Of a stretch of 64,000 bases of DNA, positions 63,049-64,000 are shown piece by piece. The position numbers were made by a program, and so were the translations under genes. Position 1 is the stretch's first letter. Each line of letters begins with the position of its first letter. Origin of the DNA: an uncultured Paracoccaceae bacterium (GTDB taxonomy: Bacteria > Pseudomonadota > Alphaproteobacteria > Rhodobacterales > Rhodobacteraceae); the NCBI GenBank assembly GCA_934500835.1, contig CAKSTR010000003.1, positions 186,001 to 250,000 of the forward strand, given 5' to 3'. The notes below the pieces were generated by a model. The model was not told where the DNA came from. It saw nothing but the letters and a program-made list of their open reading frames with translations, and did no database searches.

Positions 63049-64000
63049 ATGAAAAGCGACCAGCCGGTTCATATAGGCGTCCTGTTTTCGAAGACGGGGA
63101 AAACCGCCATTACCGAACGGAGCATGCTGGCGGCGACCGAGTTCGCCATTGATGAAATCAACGAATCCGGCGGAATCAACGGGCGCGAGCTGATTGCGGT
63201 TTATCGGGACCCGATGGGGGACCCCGCAGCCTACCAGCAAATGGCCTCAAGCCTGCTGACGGAAAGCAAGGTCAAAGTCTTTCTTGGGTGTTACACCTCA
63301 AGCCAGCGCAAGGCAGTTCTGAGTGTCCTTGACAGAGAATCCGGACTTCTGTGCTATCCCGCACAATATGAAGGGTTCGAGTATTCGGACAACGTCATTT
63401 ATTTTGGTGCCGTTCCGAACCAGAACAGCCTGTTTCTGGCGGTTCACCTTCTCGAGAATTACTCACCGCGCATCTATGTTGTCGGATCGGACTATGTCTG
63501 GCCCCGGGAATCGGGAAGGATCATGGGCGACTTGATCAGGTCGGGTGGCGGCGAAATGCTTGGGCAACGCTATCTCGGGGATTGCGCGACGGAAGAAGAT
63601 TTCGACGATCTGATCCTGGACATCAAACGGCGCGGCCCGGATATCATATTCAACAATTTTGTCGGGCGGTCGAATGTGGATTTCTACAACGCCTATGCCA
63701 GAAATGGCCTGGATGCAGATCGGATGATGGTGGCAAGCCTGACAACAAGTGAGGCCGACCTTCAGGAGATCGGTGCCTCCGCCGCTGTGGGGCATATAAC
63801 TGCCGCGACATATTTCGCATCGCAAGCCAATCCGGCCAACAGATCCTGTCTGGCGCGCTACAGGGCGGCGCGGGGCGAAGAGCCGCATGCGAACATGTGC
63901 TGGGATGCGGCCTATACGCAGGCGCATGTTGTTGCCCAGGCAATGAGAAACGGCGATCCCGACAGCATCAGTTCGATACGATCGGATATTCTGGGGGCCT
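63049..64000 (+). CDS. AmiC-like amide/urea-binding protein, 3' truncated by window edge
   Basis: The first 317 residues from ATG 63049; the frame is open to the end of the window. Type 1 periplasmic-binding fold of the AmiC/UrtA group: VHIGVLFSKTGKTAITERSM, GGINGRELIAVYRDP, LGCYTSSQRKAVL, LCYPAQYEGFEYSDN, VVGSDYVWPRESGRI. There is no signal peptide, so it is probably cytoplasmic, as is AmiC, the sensor that restrains the antiterminator AmiR. It differs from its neighbours in base composition (28 and 30 G+C per 60 bases in two sampled lines). The next gene, which could be an AmiR-like regulator, is outside the window. Confidence 0.85.
   Translation, partial: MKSDQPVHIGVLFSKTGKTAITERSMLAATEFAIDEINESGGINGRELIAVYRDPMGDPAAYQQMASSLLTESKVKVFLGCYTSSQRKAVLSVLDRESGLLCYPAQYEGFEYSDNVIYFGAVPNQNSLFLAVHLLENYSPRIYVVGSDYVWPRESGRIMGDLIRSGGGEMLGQRYLGDCATEEDFDDLILDIKRRGPDIIFNNFVGRSNVDFYNAYARNGLDADRMMVASLTTSEADLQEIGASAAVGHITAATYFASQANPANRSCLARYRAARGEEPHANMCWDAAYTQAHVVAQAMRNGDPDSISSIRSDILGA

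Overview
The window is about 64 kb of GC-rich (roughly 65-68% in coding DNA) alphaproteobacterial chromosome. Gene families and synteny point to the Rhodobacteraceae (Rhodobacter/Tabrizicola/Gemmobacter-like): an fdsGBACD NAD-dependent formate dehydrogenase operon with its LysR regulator, xdhABC of the bacterial two-subunit type, short HisG with HisZ, and very tight ATGA-coupled operons. I assign the family from recognised proteins, not from a search. I see no rRNA, tRNA, CRISPR array or insertion sequence.

Layout. (1) 1-17101: an exopolysaccharide locus. It holds glycosyltransferases, a Wzx-type flippase, the dTDP-L-rhamnose genes rfbC-rfbB-(ydcF-like)-(ydjM-like)-rfbD-rfbA, an ExoY-type priming sugar transferase, a Wzz-type chain-length protein with its cytoplasmic tyrosine-kinase-like ATPase, a WecG/TagA/CpsF glycosyltransferase and a Wzy/ligase-like membrane protein. 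Together these are the inner-membrane half of a Wzx/Wzy pathway making a rhamnose-containing polymer; no outer-membrane exporter (Wza) is in view. (2) 17308-29840: a four-gene, translationally coupled natural-product operon: a type I PKS (KS-AT-KR-DH-ACP-TE), a GT2 glycosyltransferase, an NRPS-like protein (formyltransferase, adenylation domain split by a luciferase-like monooxygenase, PCP) and a dedicated phosphopantetheinyl transferase. This is the most unusual part of the window. (3) 29944-39193: the fds operon with an extra DUF4287 gene between fdsB and fdsA, its LysR regulator, an S49 peptidase, a small zinc-ribbon membrane protein and a PTR1-like reductase. (4) 39194-50121: uvrC behind an AT-rich leader with a consensus DnaA box, pgsA, moaD, moaE, hisG-hisZ-hisS, slyX and dnaE. 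(5) 50368-59928: xdhABC followed by a BMP-family ABC transporter, a purine uptake and oxidation module. (6) 59948-64000: a terminator, a DauA-like FAD oxidoreductase, a DUF938 methyltransferase, a GH25 lysozyme lipoprotein and the start of an AmiC-like sensor gene of lower GC.

How the parts fit. The PKS/NRPS operon sits directly next to the exopolysaccharide genes and carries its own glycosyltransferase and PPTase. Its A-domain residues read as a glycine code, and its monooxygenase lies between motifs A4 and A5 as in the myxothiazol-type glycine modules. A formylated, oxidised glycine starter extended by one or more ketide units and then glycosylated is a reasonable hypothesis. Molybdenum enzymes recur (Fds, Xdh) alongside moaD/moaE. 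A dispersed GC-hairpin repeat with a GGATATTT core occurs four times between genes; one copy supplies the ribosome binding site of a transporter gene.
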